Shown: in pieces, positions 26,945 to 40,045 of the stretch
Position numbering within the stretch: position 1 is the stretch's first letter
Layout of the letters: the number at the start of each line of letters is the position of its first letter
Assembly (NCBI RefSeq): GCF_900090045.1
Contig: NW_021638327.1
Span: 1-64,000 of the forward strand
Source: Plasmodium malariae
Lineage: Eukaryota > Apicomplexa > Aconoidasida > Haemosporida > Plasmodiidae
Direction: 5' to 3'
DNA: 64,000 bases
Made by a program: the position numbers and the translations under genes
The notes under the pieces: model-generated
Seen by the model: the letters and a program-made list of their open reading frames with translations, nothing else
Told to the model about the DNA's origin: nothing
Database searches by the model: none

Positions 26945-29564
26945 AATTAATAATGAGTTACATAATTTTTCTGTAATAAAATAATCAATGTGAACTAATA
27001 ATTACAATATATATAAATATATATAATAAGCATATCAATAATTGCTTAATTCTTGTATATGAACATACAGATAAGGGAATTTTTTATAAACAAGTTAAAA
27101 AAATTCTATCTTAGTTTTTTTGTGAATTAGAATATTTTAATATATTTCTATTTGTAGTTTAAATTATAGTTTGAGCTTTAATGTAAATAATGGCTTCGGG
27201 TATATTAATGTATTCCAGTAAATTCGCATATGTTTTTGTACGTTATTATTATTATATAAAAAGATAATTTATATAATTTTATCAACATTTTGTGTTAATT
27301 TATATTTTAACTATAATATGACTTTTTTATATTGCTCTCTTTCTAATTTAAAATGGTTATTTGTTGATATATTTAAATAAATGTTTAATTAGATTTACAT
27401 TAAAAAAAGATGTATTACATTTTTCGTTTACCAATTAAATGTGAATGTATATTGTTGTACTGATACATATATATTATATAAGGAAATATTTAATATTTAT
27501 TATATACATAAGTTTATTAATAATGTGTTATAGAACTTATTTATTTAAACGTCCTTTTAACAAATATTTATTTTTTTTTTAATGGTTTAAAGAGAAAATA
27601 TAGATATATATTAAATTATTATTTTTATTAAATATTTTTTCGTTTATATTATTTAACTTTACCTTTTCACCTATTGCGAAATTTTTAGTAGTTCGTTAGA
27701 GGTTTAAGAAATATTTTTTCAAAGTTTAATCGGAGTAATAACCTTTTGTAAATACATAATAGATTTGATGATAAAAAGACGCGTACTATTACATTTTATA
27801 TAATCATAAAAGATATATATCATCACAAAAGTGTTAAATTTATTAGTTTATTAACTTTTAAAATTTTAGAATATCACTAATAATATATATAACGTATTTT
27901 CCTTATTAATACCATAGAGGGAACACAAAGCGCACAATAGACGTCCATACATATTTTGTAAAATATTTATCCACAAAAAAGTATTAATTTAAAATGCATA
28001 TATATGTATATACTATTATCCTAAATTTAAAATTCTATAGAATATTGTACAAGCAAAATGATAAACGGTCCAGGGACTATATCACATTATGCTTATTAAT
28101 TAACTAATATTTTGTGTATGCAACACTCGAATGAAAAATTCTGTATATAAGGATAAATAGAGAAATTAGAACACTTGAAGAATGATTAACTAATATTTCT
28201 TTAATCATTCGCATAATTAGAATTCTCTAATACGTTCATTTAAACGATGCTAATATATATACGTTACACTCATTAAAAAAAGATAAAGAAATAACTCAAT
28301 CCAAAAAGTAATTTTAAAAAAAATAAGGATACTCCTTAAACAATAAAACAACTAACACATATTATTAAAAAAATAAGTCTTTTATTGTTGCTAATTTGAT
28401 AATCATGGAAAACTGCATAAAATATTCAACATATTTAATATACTATTAGTGAAGCATCAAAAGAATAGCACAGTTCTTAGGAGTATATAAAAAATATGCT
28501 TTCCAATATTTAAGCCAAAATTAATTAATAATATTTGAATAAATAGTAAATATATTTAAATTATTCAGTTTGTATATACCTATTATATAACTTTCGTTTA
28601 AATGATTTAATATACATATATATATGTCTTTTCTTAATTATTTTATCTTCTAAGCAGTGAATAACTTAAATAAATGTAGAACAGATATACATTTTATATA
28701 ACACTATATGAACTTTATTACCTAATGTATTTCTTATACATATTTAACAGAACATTTTAGACTAGTTGATAATAATAAAACAATTCTTTAAAAATTATTC
28801 GAATTTCACTAATGATGCGAATTCCTATAAACATATGTTCTACTTACGCCTTCTCTAATTAATATTAGAAATAAGAAAGGGAAATTTTAAAAATTTTTTT
28901 TAATTTTAAGCAAAACATATAGTTATACATAGAAAAATTATATCTATCACCATATAAACGATATACTGAATTATATAAAAATTGATTATTAAAGTGAATA
29001 TTCCATAATTTGTAAATATTTTACTATTTAACTTGTGTAAATATGATTATAATATTTTGAAATATAATATTATTCCTTATATAAATATTTTTAATTGAAC
29101 ATATTAAATATGTAAACGTCATAATATGAAAAATATGCAAAATTTATTAAAGTATATATATATATGATAACATATATAAGTTATTATATATACACTCGAT
29201 AAGGCAATATTTTAATATTTTCCAAAAAAGTTTATATTTTTTCTCATTGAACATTGATTAAAAGTAAAATATAAATAATTTAGGTAAGTATAGATATATA
29301 GTTTAAATTGAAGCAAAAAAAATTTACAAATAATCAGTGTTACTAATAATAAAAAAGCCCATTTATAACTAGATATCTAATATAATTTTATAATGTAGCT
29401 CACTTCTTTTTTGTAGAGACTTTATAATTTATATTTATACTTTTGTAAATATTAAAAATAGTTTATTATATGTCTTATATAGTAAAATTATCAAAAGTAA
29501 AAAAACGAAAGCTACCAAAATTTGCGAAATCAAAGAAGAAAAGAAATAAGAGTATTCATAAATA

Positions 29565-29599
<35 letters not shown>

Positions 29600-30971
29600 C
29601 AATAAAATAATAAAAATGTTGTAATGTTAATTTTTGCAGTTTTAAAATAGTTCTACATATTTATCCATTTTTTCTCTTTTTTAATTTTTTAATTATACGC
29701 TTAGAATATAATTCTTCTTCAGAAGAGTAGTATAAATTTATATTTCAGATGTTTAAAGTAATTTTTTGTGTACATAATATTTCTATAATTATCGTTCACT
29801 GCACTACATCCCATAAAGTTTAGGAACATTCTGGCATAATATATTCTTGTTGTTAAGAGTTCTTTTAATGGCATATTATTTACTTATATATTTATGTAGA
29901 TTTATTAAAGGGTACTAGTGAAATATATTCCTAGCGCCATTCACGTTTAAAAAGATAAATAAGAACTAATATTATTCCTAAAGCTTTTATTAGAAAAAGT
30001 AATATATCACATATATTGTAGATAATATTATTATTTGTTCTCATTAGTTATATACATGTTACATCCCGTATATTATTGATAATTTTATTTCATTTAATAT
30101 ATTTTTACAGAATGCAAAAGTACGAAATATTTTTATGACAATATAATTTCCCTTTCTTTTTAACATCTTTTTGTTTTTTTGTCTCCTGCATTAGTATTTG
30201 TTATAAATGCATATGATTAAATAAAAAATAATAAAATAACTAAATATCTGAATCAAATTTTTTTTTTTAAAATAACGATATAAATAAAATTTAAATATTA
30301 TTTTTTAAAAATTGTGATAGAAAAATAAAAAAAATCATAATATAAGTGACTTTAATATTTGGATATATTTATATATTTGGTAGTAGAATATATACAGATT
30401 TTTTAATTATATTATAATTTACAAAAGTTCGAATATACCTAAGGAGTAACTAAAGAATTTTTTGTAATATAACACAGAATTCTGTTATTTTTTCGTTTAT
30501 TGTTACTTTTATTATATCGTTACAGTAAATAGTATTTTATTAAAAATAATTAATTCTTCATAATAAAATGTAAATAATATTATAATTATTAATAGGAAAA
30601 AATAATAAAAATTAGTAACTGTTTTAATATTTAGAGGAGTATATATATATATATATACATGTATATATATTTATATATTTTATACATTCTATATTTATAG
30701 AAACTCAATATTTCCAAATAATAGGAAACGAAGTATTTTTTTTTTTATTTATTATGAAATTTATTCTCAACAATTATATTTAATGAGTAAAATAAATGAA
30801 ACAGTTTAATAACATATTTAGAATAATTATGAATAAATTTAAATTATTTTTTATTTAAATGAATTATATTTTTTATAAGTATGGTTAAGGTAAAATTTTT
30901 ATAATACCTTATTAAATAAATTTTACTATCTATATGTGTTGTAAAATGTATTATGTTTTATGCATTTTGTT
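26945..30971. other. Long intergenic stretch
   Basis: No gene supported. The 3' block shared with sister genes lies at about 27400-27460. A short basic open frame at about 29470-29607 runs into the TA repeat and is not called. The region from about 30560 to 30720 resembles the flanks upstream of the other Fam-type genes. Confidence 0.5.
29567..29595. repeat. TA dinucleotide microsatellite
   Basis: An uninterrupted alternating A/T run of about 29 nt. Confidence 0.9.
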
Positions 30972-31892
30972 ATGTATTTACAAAGAAATAATATATTTTT
31001 AAATAAAATTTTCGGGCTTATTATTTTAATTTGGTTTTGCTGTTATATGAATGATACGGTATGATAATATTATACAAGGAAACTTGAGGTATTCATATTG
31101 TTGGTATTTTTTTTTTATTAATATTACTTTTTATAGTAGAATTATTTATTCTCTTAAATAAGGAATATTTACTTTTTTCCTATTTTTAGAATATGTTCAT
31201 CATGTCTTCGGATGAGTGCTATACACTTGATATAAATTTAATTAAAAGAACCTATAGGTTTCTAGCTGAACTTAAAGGATGCAAATGTTCAGATATTGTT
31301 GTATTAAAAGAAGATATACCAAATTATGGATAATGTGAAAAGGCAGATTTGTGTAATAATAAAAAAGGGGGAATAGAAAAAAGAAAAGAACCTAATAAAT
31401 CATTTAATAAAGAAAGATTCAGTATTCAGATTAGGAATTTCAATAAGTGAATGTTTGATAAAAAATATTTTCTTTTTGAAAAAAAATGAGTTAATAAAAA
31501 ATATTATGAGGACTTTCAAGAGCAAAATAGAATAATTCGTGATATAGATTTTTAAAAAAATAAAATTTAAAACTTATACATTTGGAATTCTAGTTTTTTT
31601 TCCTTTTTTTTTTGGAATAGTATACCCCGTATTACAAGGATTAGATAATTTATGAATTCTACGGAATAATCTTTTAGGAATACTAGCTATTATTATAGGA
31701 GAAAAAACTGCTATATTCGAACCTTATATTTTTTCAGTATTTTTTAAACTACTTATAATTATATTAGCTATCATAATTATAATATCAATACCTAAGATCT
31801 TAATAAATACTAAAAAATATAAAAAATATAAGTTGATAGATGACAAAATGAATATTAAGTGGTACGACTTTTTCTGTAACTTATTAATATGA
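30972..31892 (+). pseudogene. Decayed Fam-L/Fam-M-type gene (MFDGKH group)
   Basis: Exon 1 (30972-31058, 29 codons, donor GTATGA) is still intact: MYLQRNNIFL plus a hydrophobic stretch. Exon 2 begins at 31190 after TTTTTAG and is open to a TAA at 31331-31333. The export motif RFLAE at residues 52-56 is a canonical RxLxE PEXEL. After the stop the frame continues with recognisable family sequence, but with TGA codons around MFDKKYFLFEKK, a frameshift in an A-rich run near 31555 and another TGA in the loop. Two membrane segments and a KYKKYKL tail can still be read. It is clearly a pseudogene; only a 76-residue truncated product could be made. Confidence 0.85.
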
Positions 31893-32838
31893 AGTAAGAA
31901 CTATAATATCTTTAGATAAACACTCTTCGTAATCATAGCTATAAGTAAAATAATTTTATAGATGCATGTGTATATATCATATCACGTATTTATGAAAAGT
32001 AATAAATTATGTTATTAATCTTTTTGGGGATCTGAAAGTTTTAATGATTTTCATTTCGTATTATAAATTGTTGTTTCTGAATAATTAAATATCATTGCTT
32101 AATATATATATTTATTTAATAAAATAGATCTTTTTATAAAATATATATATTCTCGTTAGTATTACTATGTAATATAAAAATTAAGATAATTTCATGTGTA
32201 TCCTCTAATAAATTATATTTTAAATGAAAAATGCTTATGTCCCATTTTTTATATTATTATAGCCTAAAATGAATATTTGTGTATATATTAAGATAAATAT
32301 ATACTAAGTTTTATATTAAAAATAAATATGTATTTATTTGTATTTATTAAAGCAAAGTGAATGTATTGTACAAAATTGATATATATTTATATATATATAT
32401 ATATATAGCTAGAAAGTAAATTTTTAATTATATTTTAAACGTTTAATAATTTAAACTGAAAATTAAAGTGCAGAATATATACCTATATTACAAGAAATAT
32501 AAAATTAAATGAAGACTATTTTTTATTAATAAATGCAAAAAAATATAAAAAATTCATATACATTAGATAATTGTATTGGTGGCATGAATTTTTTTACAAA
32601 TGAATATATAAAATTATATTTTCTTTAAAATTGCTAAAATAAATTTATAGAATTAAATTTTTACAATGAATAATTGTTTCTCACTTTTTATTAGACTTAG
32701 ATTAATTTATGAGATTGTTTTATGTATAATAATTTAAAACAGTTGTATTCTCCAAGGAAGCAGAATGAAATATGAAAACAATTTTACTAGTAATACAAAT
32801 ATATAATGGATTATAATATGAAATAGTAAGAGACATAA
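31893..32838. other. Intergenic between convergent loci
   Basis: Separates the plus-strand pseudogene from the convergent minus-strand gene. The shared 3' block is at about 32320-32370. A TA tract lies near 32388-32406. No gene seen. Confidence 0.5.
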
Positions 32839-33676
32839 TTATTTTTGGCGTTTTTGGATATAGAGATACAAAATAAAAATCCCAATTAACGGAAAATACA
32901 GCAATGCAAAAATTATCACTGCTAAAGTAATAATAGGGAGAAAGGAAATTGCAGATCTTATTGGATGTTTATGATCATGTTTTATACTAAAATTAATTTT
33001 ATCTTTCTTAATAATACAATTACGTTTATTACTTGAGCTGATGTTGTCTAAAGATGAATCATTCTCTGAGTATAACTTTTTTAAAGATTTGTGTAGGTTT
33101 TTATTGTTCTGAATATTATTATAATGTTTTAATGTAGAAGATTTTTCTTTTAAATTATGCTTAACGTTAGAAGCTCCAAGTTTTTGAGGTTTTATACGTG
33201 GCATAAAATAATTCAATTCTTCTTGATACGTATTATCATTGTATATTGATTCATTATCTTCTTCTTGAAAAAGGTTAATTTGCTTTAATGCATATGGTTT
33301 TTTTTCAAATGATGCAGTACTTTTTTCTTTTAAATCATATATTTTTTCTTTTAAACATTTATGTTTATCTTCCAGCGATGCTCTTATTTCACTGCTTAAC
33401 AATCTGCTATATTTAATATTTATTATGTTATTTCTGTTCAATTCATTGTTCCGAGTTTTATCGCAGATATTTGACTAAAAATATAAGTTCATATTAAATA
33501 TTTAAAAAATGTATATTTATATATTATATGAATAAAATATTCCTCTCATGTAAAAACATAAAATAAAAGAGAAAAAGGAAAAAATTTAAGTATAATAACT
33601 ATGATACCTCGTCAGAATATTTGAATATCCATATTAGACCGGAAAAAATAAAGGCTCTAATAAAAAAGATGATCAT
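32839..33676 (-). CDS. Plasmodium exported protein, unknown function (only minus-strand gene)
   Basis: Read on the minus strand, exon 1 is 33676-33608, 23 codons, starting MIIFFIRAFIFSGLIWIF, followed by a GTATCA donor. The intron is 133 nt and the acceptor is TTTTTAG. Exon 2 is 33474-32839 and starts SNICDKTRNNEL; total 234 residues. A PEXEL-like RLLSS lies at residues 47-51, 24 residues into exon 2, almost the same spacing from the intron as in the plus-strand genes. The middle is rich in K, N, E and S with no clear domain. One long or two close membrane segments occupy about 197-230, and the protein ends IQKRQK. It has neither the MFDGKH nor the EKKIFKE signature, and its first exon is shorter, so it belongs to another exported subfamily with the same gene plan. 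The intron position and phase support both exons. Confidence 0.8.
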
Positions 33677-34489
33677 TTTAGTATTTTGTTTTATAATGGA
33701 TATTTTTGAAGTTGTAAAAGATTATATAATATTTTACTAGATATATTTAATATTTTTCAAAAATAAATAAGTACACGAATAACTTGGAACTATACTCAAC
33801 TATTTTCTATTTTGTCGATATAACAATTCTTTAGATTTATTTTTAAAATAAATATAAATGTAGTACTTAATGAAGTACAATAAAAAAGTTATAATTAAAA
33901 AAAATATTTTCTTAAAAGCTATAATTAAAATAGTATTAATTAATATTATTCAAATAAAACAAATAAATAAGTATTTAATGAGCACGTTACGGAAATAATT
34001 GTGTTAATATTATAATTTACCATACAAAATTTCATTTCGAAAAACAATTATATATTTACATACATAATATATATTGATAAAATATTGCTTTAATGAGGAT
34101 ATAATACGAGAAAAAATTCTAAAAATAAAATATGTATTAGAATATATTTAGAAAATATTCTTAGAACAGTTATATTTAGGTGTATTGTTAAAAAATATAC
34201 TGTAAAATTTTTTTAGAAATTATCTACTATCTTGTAATTATTTTTGAAAATATTTTTTATAAAAATTATTAATTAAAAAAGAGAGGAAATATATACAGCA
34301 GTAACAAAATTATAATATATTACACTTACATTTATATTATATATTATAGTATTATATTTTGATATAATTTGATATAACATAATTATTAAATGCTTAGTTG
34401 ATAAAAAATATTATTATTTTACATATACTTAGTTATATATATATATTATATAAGATATATGAAAATTTTATTTATTATAATAATTTCAA
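33677..34489. other. 5' flank of the minus-strand gene
   Basis: About 0.8 kb of A+T-rich sequence with no gene seen. It should contain the promoter of the minus-strand gene, since the next element to the right is non-coding duplicated sequence. Confidence 0.45.
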
Positions 34490-34903
34490 TCTTGCTGTAA
34501 TTTATGCGGATGATGTACATTTATATTTTAAATCAATAATTCCAATAATATAGTTATAATAATGTATATTAAAACAATAATATTTGAGTGGTTATTATAC
34601 CTTATTTTATAAAAGTTTCAATAATAAATAATATATTATAAATTGAAAAAAATAACAATTAAATTAAAATTTGATTATTAAAAGTATACATTTTAATTTT
34701 TAACATTTTACTAGTATTATTTGCGTACATTATTTTTTTTTATTTCAAGTTGTTTTTTTTTATTCAGTAAGGTTATTTGTTTTGACTTAATACTATATTT
34801 ATTTTTTCATTACGAAGACTACATTTAAAAATATTGGTAAAGTGGCATATTGTTTAAATGTATTACAACAAAATCTTTGAATAATGATTTTTTATTAGAT
34901 AAG

Positions 34904-35023
34904 ATGAAAATTAGCAGAAAAAAAAAAAAGAGTATAATGAAAGAGTTTTATTTTGGATTTATATGAAATATTTTATTTATTTATTATTATTTGTTTTTAG
35001 CTTTTGATATATGTTTACTATAA
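34904..35023 (+). pseudogene. Second copy of the small membrane frame, with a stop
   Basis: It begins MKISRKKKKSIMKEFYFGFI and then meets TGA at 34964-34966. The frame continues hydrophobic to TAA at 35021-35023. It is the counterpart of 425-547. Confidence 0.3.
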
Positions 35024-36203
35024 CGTATATAAAATAATATTTATATTTTATAAAAAAAATTTAAAAATAAAATTTTATAAAGTTAAAATTAAGAAGGCTT
35101 CAAAATAAAAGAACAAATAAAATTTCGAATTGTGCTATTATATGTAATGTGATGCTGATGGACATGTTCACGATAAAAAAAAAAACTAAAAGAATATTTC
35201 CCATTTTACTTTATATTTATTTTATATATATATATATATAATTAATAAAAGAAATGTGAATAAAATATTTGATATTATATATAACAAATTAATATCTATT
35301 CTTTTTTATTAAAGAAATTTATAATGTAAGTACTTATCTTTGCATAGTGGTAAGTAAAAAGAAAAAAAAGAATAAGTGTCATTGTTAATTTTTTAATTAT
35401 TCTACGCTTACCATTTTATATTATTTTATTAAGTTTATGTATTTGTTAAATATAGAATAATTAGTTTAATATTAAAAAAAAATAAAATTCACAGTTTTAT
35501 GTATGTGAGTGTATTTCTTTATTTATAAAGAAGAAAAGGTAAAATAAAATAGAACAAAGAAGAAAATAACAAAATGGATACAATTATGCTTGATTTCTAA
35601 AATAGACATCTAAAAAGAAATCTTTTATTATGATCGTATGATATTTAAAATATATAAAATAGTTATGATTAATATGTGTATTAAATAATTTAATTTTATT
35701 TATCATATAAATATTCTTTAAAAATATGAGTATTCCATGTAATAGTTACACCAGAAATAAGTAGAAAATGTTGATTAGTTGTATTATTTCGATGGATTAA
35801 TCATTTTGTTTGTAGAGGAGTTATAACATTATACTATAATTACATCAAATATTAGTAGAAATAGTGATATCCTTGTATTTCAAAAATAATGGTTTAATTC
35901 TGAAAAAAAATAAAACAAAACAAAATAGACATGAAAATAAAATTTTTGAAATATATATATTTTAATTTTAGCTGAAGTTATTTTTTATTTATGTTTTTTA
36001 TTTTTTATGTATAAAGGTAATTTTTTTATTGCAGAAATTATGTATTATAAAAAATAAACTTTCTAGTAAATTTTGGATTGGTTCCTACACTAATTTATAT
36101 AGATTATATTAAAAATATATTAAGAGATATTAAGTAAAAATATAAAGAAATATTACTATATAATTATTGTATTTTTCTTCTTTATGTTATCATTTAAAAC
36201 ACA

Positions 36204-36244
<41 letters not shown>

Positions 36245-36639
36245 GTTAAATAATTAATATCTATAAATTAAAATGTTAGAAGAGTTTAAATAAAGACTCT
36301 TAATTAAATAGAATTATGATCATAATAATGAACAGTTTCTTTTATACTAAATTTATGTGTAATATGGAAAAATGTCACGAAAAAAAAAATTAAGTTCTTT
36401 CTCATCATAAAAATTTATTAATTTGTTTATTGTATATGAAGTTGTCACTGTAATAATAATATGACACAGTATAATTAACATATTCATACTTTGTTTTTTT
36501 CTTTTTGTTTATTATTTTTTTTTTTTTTTGCTGTTTTTTGCTTAATTTTTGTAAGAAGAATCTTCTTATTATAAGGTAAAACACATTATGAATTTATAAA
36601 ATATATTTTTAAGTCTTATTTTTATTTCCCAATTAGAAA

Positions 36640-36990
36640 AATTATAAACTAGAGGAACAAAAGGAACTTTTGAATAGATTACAAAAATATTATATTAATA
36701 GAAAAATTCATGAGGGGAAATGAAGCAAAAAATGCAATTTTGAAAAAGCAGACATCTGAATATATTTAATATGGAAATAGAGAAAACGAAGAAAAGGAAA
36801 AAAAAAAATAAATAGGAAAAATAAATCTACATTAGAAAAGATTATATAAAATAATAATTTAAAGAATATAGGACTAGTTAAATTAAAAGATATAAGGAAA
36901 AAATTAAATAAAAATATAAAAAATTAAAACACAAATTAAGTGCTGTAAATAGGAATAGATTTATTACTGAAAAAATAAGTTATACTTTAA
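36640..36990 (+). pseudogene. Charged, coiled-coil-like coding relic, copy B
   Basis: One frame reads LEEQKELLNRLQKYYINRK, then HEGK, a stop, KKCNFEKADI and further lysine-rich pieces up to KLKDIRKKLNKNIK, with several stops between. The counterpart in copy A is at about 2170-2480. The composition is far from that of the surrounding non-coding sequence, which supports a coding origin, but the family is unknown. Confidence 0.35.
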
Positions 36991-37735
36991 AATCCTTCAG
37001 CAAATATATTTTTAGAATTGTGCATTGGATATACCGTGCTATAAAGATGAAAATAAAAAAGACCAAAATTTAATTAAAATATTTATAATAAAATACATTT
37101 ATGCGATTTACAAATATTACTTGCTGAATCACTTTTGATATTATTAATCCCTTCTCTTTGTTTCAAAAAGACACCTTATAAAGTTTTAATTTTTGCTAGT
37201 ATATGCCATGTAACATTTACATAACTTTACTAAAACAGTAAAATAGGATGTCATCAAAAAGAAGAGTTAGCTTTATTTTTATGCGTAATATATTTCAGCA
37301 AAAAGTTATTTATTACATAGTTTAAAACAATATATAGTACTCTTACTAATAATACACCGTGGATGTATATTCAGAAAATATGTAACCATTATAAAATCAC
37401 CAAGATATACTTAAATGTTTTGATATACCGTAAGATGATTGATGTGAATTATAAAATTTTAATATATTCTGATATATTATCTTCCTATTTGTTTTATATA
37501 ATATTTTTTTAAACTGCGTAAATGATGTTATATTTATATATATGTATGCATTTAATAATAATAATCATTTATTATATATATATTTATTTAGTAACAACTT
37601 AAATATATCGAGAATAAGCTTAAATCATTTATATATGATACGTATATTTGGATAAATATGAGTAATTAATTTAAAATGCCGCGAATATTTTTATTGGATA
37701 TAAAAATAAAAAAAAATATATAGGAAAAAATAAGA

Positions 37736-39007
37736 ATTTATTTCATATGTAATGCATAAGTATAATATTAATTTTTAATTTATTTTTCAAAAGTCAGTTC
37801 TCGGATTATTTCTAAGAAAAAGTCAATATATATACATGTTAATTTAATTTTAGTAGTAATTAAAAGTATGGAATTATTAATTTTGTGTAGTACTCTTCTT
37901 TTCCATTAAGTAGTAGGATACCATTATTTATTAATTTATTTTTTTATATAAGTAATTTTGATTTAATTATATTTTATAAATATTGCTATAATATGTATAC
38001 TGAAGTAAATGAATGAAACAATAATTTCTTTTATTTTTATTGTTCATAAAATTATATAAACCTATTTTCTAATTTAGGTTATTCTGATATTTGCACATAT
38101 TATAAAAGTTATGATTTTTTTATTTTTTAATGCTTATATATATATATACATTTAATTAAAAGTAGTAGTAATTAGATACATTCACTTACAAGCATTACTT
38201 TTAGAAATAATGATATAATTTAAACTTTAATAAAAATTATAATTATCAAGAATAATTATAGAAAAATAAAAAATCACTCTTTCTATACACTTGAAACATT
38301 TATTTTTACTTATGATATGTAGTATATTAGTAAAAAGTTTTTTGAAATATATAAAAGATAATATAGGAATGAAAATGCCTATGTACTAACTAATGTAAAT
38401 GCTATAAATAATATAATACATATAATTACAAGTAGTATTATTTTCTACAGTTATTATTAATATTATAATACTGTTATAATAATCAATATTATATTAGCTA
38501 TAAAATTTTTTTCCAAGTATAATGTATATAATATTATAAGTATTAATAAGAAAACATTTTTAATATTAGAAATTATGTTATTAATATGCATAGCAGTGTC
38601 TTATTTCAATTCTCTATACTATAACAATGAAATACATCAAAAAATTAAAAAATGATATATATATATATATTTTATTATAAAAGTAATCAAAAAACAAGTT
38701 ATTTAATTAATTTGTTATATTAAATAAATAAATAATGTATTTTGAATATTTTTCAATATTTCAATTTATATTATTTTAGTAAATTTTAGTTTTTCGTATA
38801 TAACATTAAGATAAATATTTTACATTATTTTTCCAAAGTTAATTTTCAGTCAATTCGTTGTAAAAAAACTAGTGTTATATATATTTTATTTCATTTTTAT
38901 GTAAATAGAAAAAAGTTAAATAAATAATTATATTGTTATTTGTCATTAACAGTGTATTTTATTATTTCTAACTGATTATATAATTAATATATTACATTAT
39001 TAAGATT
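37736..39007. other. 5' flank of the 39008 pseudogene
   Basis: No gene. The sequence from about 38380 to 38640 resembles the regions upstream of 25959 and 61455, including a TTCTCTATA stretch near 38611. It holds the conserved element at 38741-38757. Confidence 0.5.
38741..38757 (+). promoter_or_regulatory. Conserved upstream element (-267)
   Basis: TTTGAATATTTTTCAAT lies 267 bp before the decayed start at 39008 and matches the element before 5105 at most positions. Confidence 0.25.
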
Positions 39008-40045
39008 ATACAACAAGAAACAAAATATTACGATACTTTTATTTATTAAAATTTTTGTGTTTATCCTTTCAACTTGGATATACCATTTTAACAATGATTT
39101 GGTATAATAATATTATTTAACCATATTTTACACATTCCTATATTTGATTTTTTATGTTTGTTAATAATATTTTTTTATGATGATATCATTTATCTTTAAA
39201 TTACACATGTTATCTTCATTTTTTCAGTGTATGTATAATATATACTATAGGAATAAATGCATCCTATTAGAAAATTAGGTATAAGAAATTGTAGATTATT
39301 AGCAGAATGCAAGAGATATAATGATCCTTTTATTAGAGTTTTTATAGAAGATATACCACATAATGAAGCGTGCGAAAAAAAAGTTATATATTATAATAAA
39401 AAAGGCATTATGAAAAAGAAAAAACAAACGTATAGAAATACATTAAATTATGCTAGTGAGAACAAAAAGGCTACGAAAAATAAATATTGCATATTTGAAA
39501 CAAAATAATATACTAATTTAGAGAAAAAAATATTTAAAGAACTAGACTATATGAATTTTCTTAAAAATAACAAAGCAGTGAGTGATAGGATTTATGAAAA
39601 AATAATATTTAAAAAGTGCGGACTACAGGTTCTTTTACCTTTCTTGATGTTTTTGTTTTTCTTGATAGTATTCATAGTAGAATTAGCATTAGTATAGTCA
39701 GGTAAAGATTGTTTATTGTCTTACTTGGGTTTGAAAAAATCTCATTTAGAAAAATTAGTAAATGAGAGTGAGGGAGCATTATATACATTTGTAAGTGTGT
39801 TGAAAAAGATAACTGATTTTTGGAAGTACTCGGAAATTTTGGATTCTTGGACAACATGTACGTTGTGCAGTGGTAGAACACTTACTGATGCGTGCATATT
39901 AGGTCAAGTGTTCCGTATTTTAATATATATGGTACCGTTCGTTATATTAGGTATCACAATTATATAGTGAGTTTTTCATTATCATAAAAACGTTAAGAAA
40001 TATGAAAAAATTAAGTTAGGAAAAAGTAAAATATGTAGTAAATAA
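39008..40045 (+). pseudogene. Decayed Fam-L/Fam-M-type gene (EKKIFKE group)
   Basis: The start codon position reads ATA at 39008-39010, and exon 1 (to 39101, donor GTATAA) is 94 nt instead of 87, so it is out of frame. The rest of it still reads LLFIKIFVFILSTW. Exon 2 starts at 39228 after TTTTCAG with a frameshift before 39257. From there the frame reads a canonical PEXEL, RLLAE, then CIFETK followed by TAA at 39506-39508 in place of the next residue. The same frame continues with NLEKKIFKELDYMNFLKNN, a membrane segment, TAG at 39695-39697, the loop, the second membrane segment, TAG at 39965-39967 and TGA at 39968-39970. The tail has lost the normal FRKR stop and ends at 40045. Two open pieces (39257-39508 and 39716-39967) are parts of this pseudogene, not separate genes. 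Confidence 0.85.

Larger units (their letters stand above)
34490..37735. repeat. Subtelomeric segmental duplication, copy B
   Basis: Colinear with 1-3262 in the same orientation. Landmarks include TTCCAATAATATAG near 34538, CGAAGACTA near 34813, ATGAAAATTAGCAGAAA at 34904, GGAACAAAAGGAAC near 36652 and GAATATTTTTATTGG near 37683. Copies A and B are about 34.5 kb apart in the window. Copy B has a broken version of the small membrane frame and somewhat clearer traces of the charged relic. Confidence 0.7.

Noticed and set aside
29470..29607. Basic open frame starting MSYIVKLSKVKKRK
   Set aside because: Runs directly into a TA repeat and has no recognisable partner; most likely chance.
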